From Bacillota bacterium (GTDB lineage Bacteria > Bacillota > Bacilli > Bacillales > Cytobacillaceae), in contig JAEWIG010000112.1 in assembly GCA_023387295.1 (NCBI GenBank), positions 1 through 6,103 on the forward strand: DNA of 6,103 nucleotides, read 5' to 3'. Shown in pieces: positions 4,926 through 6,103 of this stretch. Under the pieces are notes generated by a model, which saw only the letters and a list, made by a program, of their open reading frames with translations, did not search any database and was not told where the DNA came from. The translations under genes and the position numbers were made by a program. Positions within the stretch are counted from its first letter, which is position 1, and each line of letters opens with the position of its first letter.

Positions 4926-5020
4926 TTATTGAGCCGATTCGGTGATGTTTCCTAGATTGGTAGCTCGGAAGAAATGATTTATTTATAGAAAAGTAACTAT
5001 ATTTGTGAATGATTAAACTT

Positions 5021-5040
5021 AAACAAACAGAGGCGATTGT
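5021..5040 (+). repeat. Terminator-associated repeat, copy 2
   Basis: AAACAAACAGAGGCGATTGT matches 3119-3138 at 16 of 20 bases, and AACAG-GGCGATTG is common to both. As in copy 1, it immediately precedes a terminator hairpin, here one of different sequence. Confidence 0.55.
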
Positions 5041-5080
5041 GGAAAAGGCAGCGGGGGATCCGTTGCCTTTTTCCTTCTAT
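5041..5080 (+). terminator. Strong terminator after the redox gene pair
   Basis: GGAAAAGGCAGCGG (5041-5054) pairs with CCGTTGCCTTTTTCC (5060-5074), with one G-U pair, one bulge and the loop GGGAT. The GC-rich core is followed by five T (5068-5072) and a pyrimidine-rich tail. The A-rich front makes it likely to work in both directions. Confidence 0.85.
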
Positions 5081-5269
5081 TTCTAAAAGAATAACAAAAT
5101 AAATTCCTTCTTTTTGGTTAGGTTAGAGGAGTTATTGCTTTGATTATAGAAATGGAAACGAAAGGTATTTAACTATCGAAGCAGTTTAACGTAAGAAGGA
5201 TTGCATGAAAAAATATACATCAAATAAAAATACTTAAAATAACAAACTAAGTGAGGAGATAATACTACT

Positions 5270-5851
5270 TTGAACATTTTAACTCTGATATTAAGTTATT
5301 TAATAGGCTCAATCTCATTTGCTTTAGTAATCGGAAAAATTTTTTATAAGAAAGATATTCGTGATTACGGAAGTGGTAATCTTGGTGCAACTAATGCATA
5401 TAGAGTTTTAGGAATAAAAGCAGGAATAATTGTTGCAATTGCTGATATATTAAAAGGTACACTTGCTTGTTTACTTCCACTAATACTTAGTTCTACGGTT
5501 AACCCTATTGTATGTGGTTTATTAGCCATATTAGGACACATATTTTCTGTGTTTGCTAGTTTTAAAGGTGGAAAAGCTGTTGCAACGGCAACTGGAGTTT
5601 TTTTATTTTTGACGCCTTTAGGTGTTTTTGTTGGTTTTGTTGTGTTTGTGTTAACTCTGTTATTCACAAAGTATGTATCACTAAGTTCAATATTGGCAAG
5701 TATAGCATTATTCATTTACAGTCTAATTTTTGAAGATAAAGTTATCATATTACTTTCTTTACTAATAAGCGTATCAATAATCATTCTTCATCGACAAAAT
5801 ATAAAGAGAATTCTGGATGGAACAGAGAATAGAATAGTCGAAAGATATTGA
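5270..5851 (+). CDS. plsY: Glycerol-3-phosphate acyltransferase PlsY
   Basis: This 193-aa membrane enzyme transfers the acyl group of acyl-phosphate to glycerol-3-phosphate, giving lysophosphatidic acid, the first step of phospholipid synthesis in most Gram-positive bacteria. All three cytosolic-face motifs are visible: GSGNLGATN (34-42), GHIFSVFASFKGGKAVAT (89-106, the phosphate-binding glycine-rich loop) and HRQNIKRILDGTE (174-186). About five membrane helices are predicted (2-24, 50-72, 76-96, 110-132, 138-172 region). Length is typical. The start is TTG at 5270, with GAGGAG (5253-5258) 11 nt upstream, a slightly long spacing; no other start fits. In Bacillaceae the housekeeping plsY usually sits near parE/parC, which is not the case here, so this may be a second copy. 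It stands alone between two terminators. Confidence 0.95.
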   Translation: MNILTLILSYLIGSISFALVIGKIFYKKDIRDYGSGNLGATNAYRVLGIKAGIIVAIADILKGTLACLLPLILSSTVNPIVCGLLAILGHIFSVFASFKGGKAVATATGVFLFLTPLGVFVGFVVFVLTLLFTKYVSLSSILASIALFIYSLIFEDKVIILLSLLISVSIIILHRQNIKRILDGTENRIVERY

Positions 5852-5892
5852 GTATTACTTGTTAAGCTAAAAGGGGCATTACTTTAAGATGG

Positions 5893-5914
5893 GATTGCTG
5901 CGGCGATCTTTTTT
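5893..5914 (+). terminator. Terminator after plsY
   Basis: GATTGC (5893-5898) pairs with GCGATC (5903-5908), a 6-bp stem with one G-U pair and TGCG loop, followed by six T (5909-5914). It lies 42 nt after the plsY stop codon. Confidence 0.8.
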
Positions 5915-5916
5915 CT

Positions 5917-5938
5917 TATTGCATTAACGGATGCAATA
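5917..5938. repeat. 8-bp perfect inverted repeat upstream of the Nudix gene
   Basis: TATTGCAT (5917-5924) and ATGCAATA (5931-5938) are exact complements around the loop TAACGG. It begins 3 nt after the terminator T-run and ends 36 nt before the Nudix start. It could be an operator or a second weak terminator stem; no T-run follows. Confidence 0.5.
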
Positions 5939-5974
5939 CTTTAATAGGATATGAATGAAATAGAGGTTATGGCT

Positions 5975-6103
5975 ATGCGAAATAGAGGATCGGTAGTAAT
6001 AGTAGAAAATGAAATGGTTGGGTTAATTCAAAGAATTAGAGATGGCTCTGTTTATTATGTTTTTCCTGGAGGTGGTTTAGAAAATGGAGAAACACCAGAA
6101 GAA
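5975..6103 (+). CDS. Nudix hydrolase, 5' part only
   Basis: Forty-three codons are present before the window ends. The frame starts MRNRGSVVIVENEMVGLIQR and reaches YYVFPGGGLENGETPEE (27-43), the opening of the Nudix box (G-x5-E-x7-REUxEExGU), so the catalytic REUxEE part lies beyond the edge. Such proteins hydrolyse nucleoside diphosphates linked to another group, often oxidised or capped nucleotides; the substrate cannot be told here. I chose ATG 5975 over the in-frame ATG 5969 because AGAGG (5962-5966) is 8 nt from the former but only 2 nt from the latter. Confidence 0.88.
   Translation, partial: MRNRGSVVIVENEMVGLIQRIRDGSVYYVFPGGGLENGETPEE

Larger units (their letters stand above)
4926..5269. 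other. 344-bp intergenic region before plsY
   Basis: The first part (4930-4975) has a loose GAGC/GCTC dyad without a T-run. Then come the repeat copy at 5021-5040 and a strong terminator at 5041-5074. The rest (5075-5252) is AT-rich with no sizeable ORF. It holds two very short frames with fair ribosome binding sites: TTG 5140-5172 (10 codons, after GAGGAG) and ATG 5205-5237 (MKKYTSNKNT, after GAAGGA). These could be leader peptides or decayed gene fragments; neither is convincing. I see no RNA gene or clear promoter. Confidence 0.5.

Noticed and set aside
4930..4975. GAGC/GCTC dyad considered as a terminator for the diheme protein gene
   Set aside because: The stem is short and interrupted and no T-run follows; the hairpin at 5041-5074 is far better.
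5140..5237. Two 10-codon frames upstream of plsY as leader peptides or attenuator
   Set aside because: No alternative hairpins or codon runs that would support attenuation; frames this short arise often by chance.
5365..5715. 116-aa minus-strand frame inside plsY
   Set aside because: Complement of an intact PlsY coding sequence with all motifs; no sign of its own expression.

Overview
The window looks like an accessory or intergenic-rich stretch of a low-GC Firmicute chromosome, most likely a Bacillaceae member. Grounds: AT-rich coding sequence, strong AGGAGG-type ribosome binding sites, GTG and TTG starts, hairpin plus T-run terminators, and Bacillus-like small families (DUF3953-type membrane protein, an orphan PlsY). 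Species cannot be fixed from the sequence.

Layout. Positions about 31-1559 hold an IS110-family insertion sequence on the minus strand: a 411-aa DEDD/serine transposase, preceded by a GC-rich structured stretch with its own promoter that fits a bridge RNA (seekRNA). A 10-bp direct repeat, TTAGTT(C/G)AAT, brackets the element 1519 bp apart. It is one arm of a REP-like hairpin whose intact copy lies at 2537-2569, so the element appears to have targeted, or to mimic, an intergenic repeat. Positions 1716-3090 hold plus-strand cargo with no visible common pathway: a GNAT acetyltransferase with its own terminator, a 78-aa membrane protein, and a 154-aa acidic protein that weakly recalls the SUKH fold.

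Positions 3229-4925 hold the most coherent unit: a CRP/FNR-type regulator without an Fe-S cysteine cluster, then a flavodoxin-fold NAD(P)H oxidoreductase, then (3 nt later) a 144-aa four-helix membrane protein with two H-X13-H pairs. The pairs are the spacing of the two b hemes in ferric-reductase-type proteins. My reading is a minimal two-component transmembrane electron-transfer system, with a soluble flavoprotein feeding a membrane diheme protein. A perfect 16-bp palindrome across the regulator's stop codon, just upstream of the redox genes, is a candidate operator. Terminators bound the unit on both sides.

Positions 5270-5851 encode a PlsY acylglycerol-phosphate synthesis enzyme outside its usual housekeeping context. 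The window ends inside a Nudix hydrolase gene cut at the start of its Nudix box. Intergenic regions share a second short repeat (3119-3138 and 5021-5040) sitting directly before terminator hairpins.
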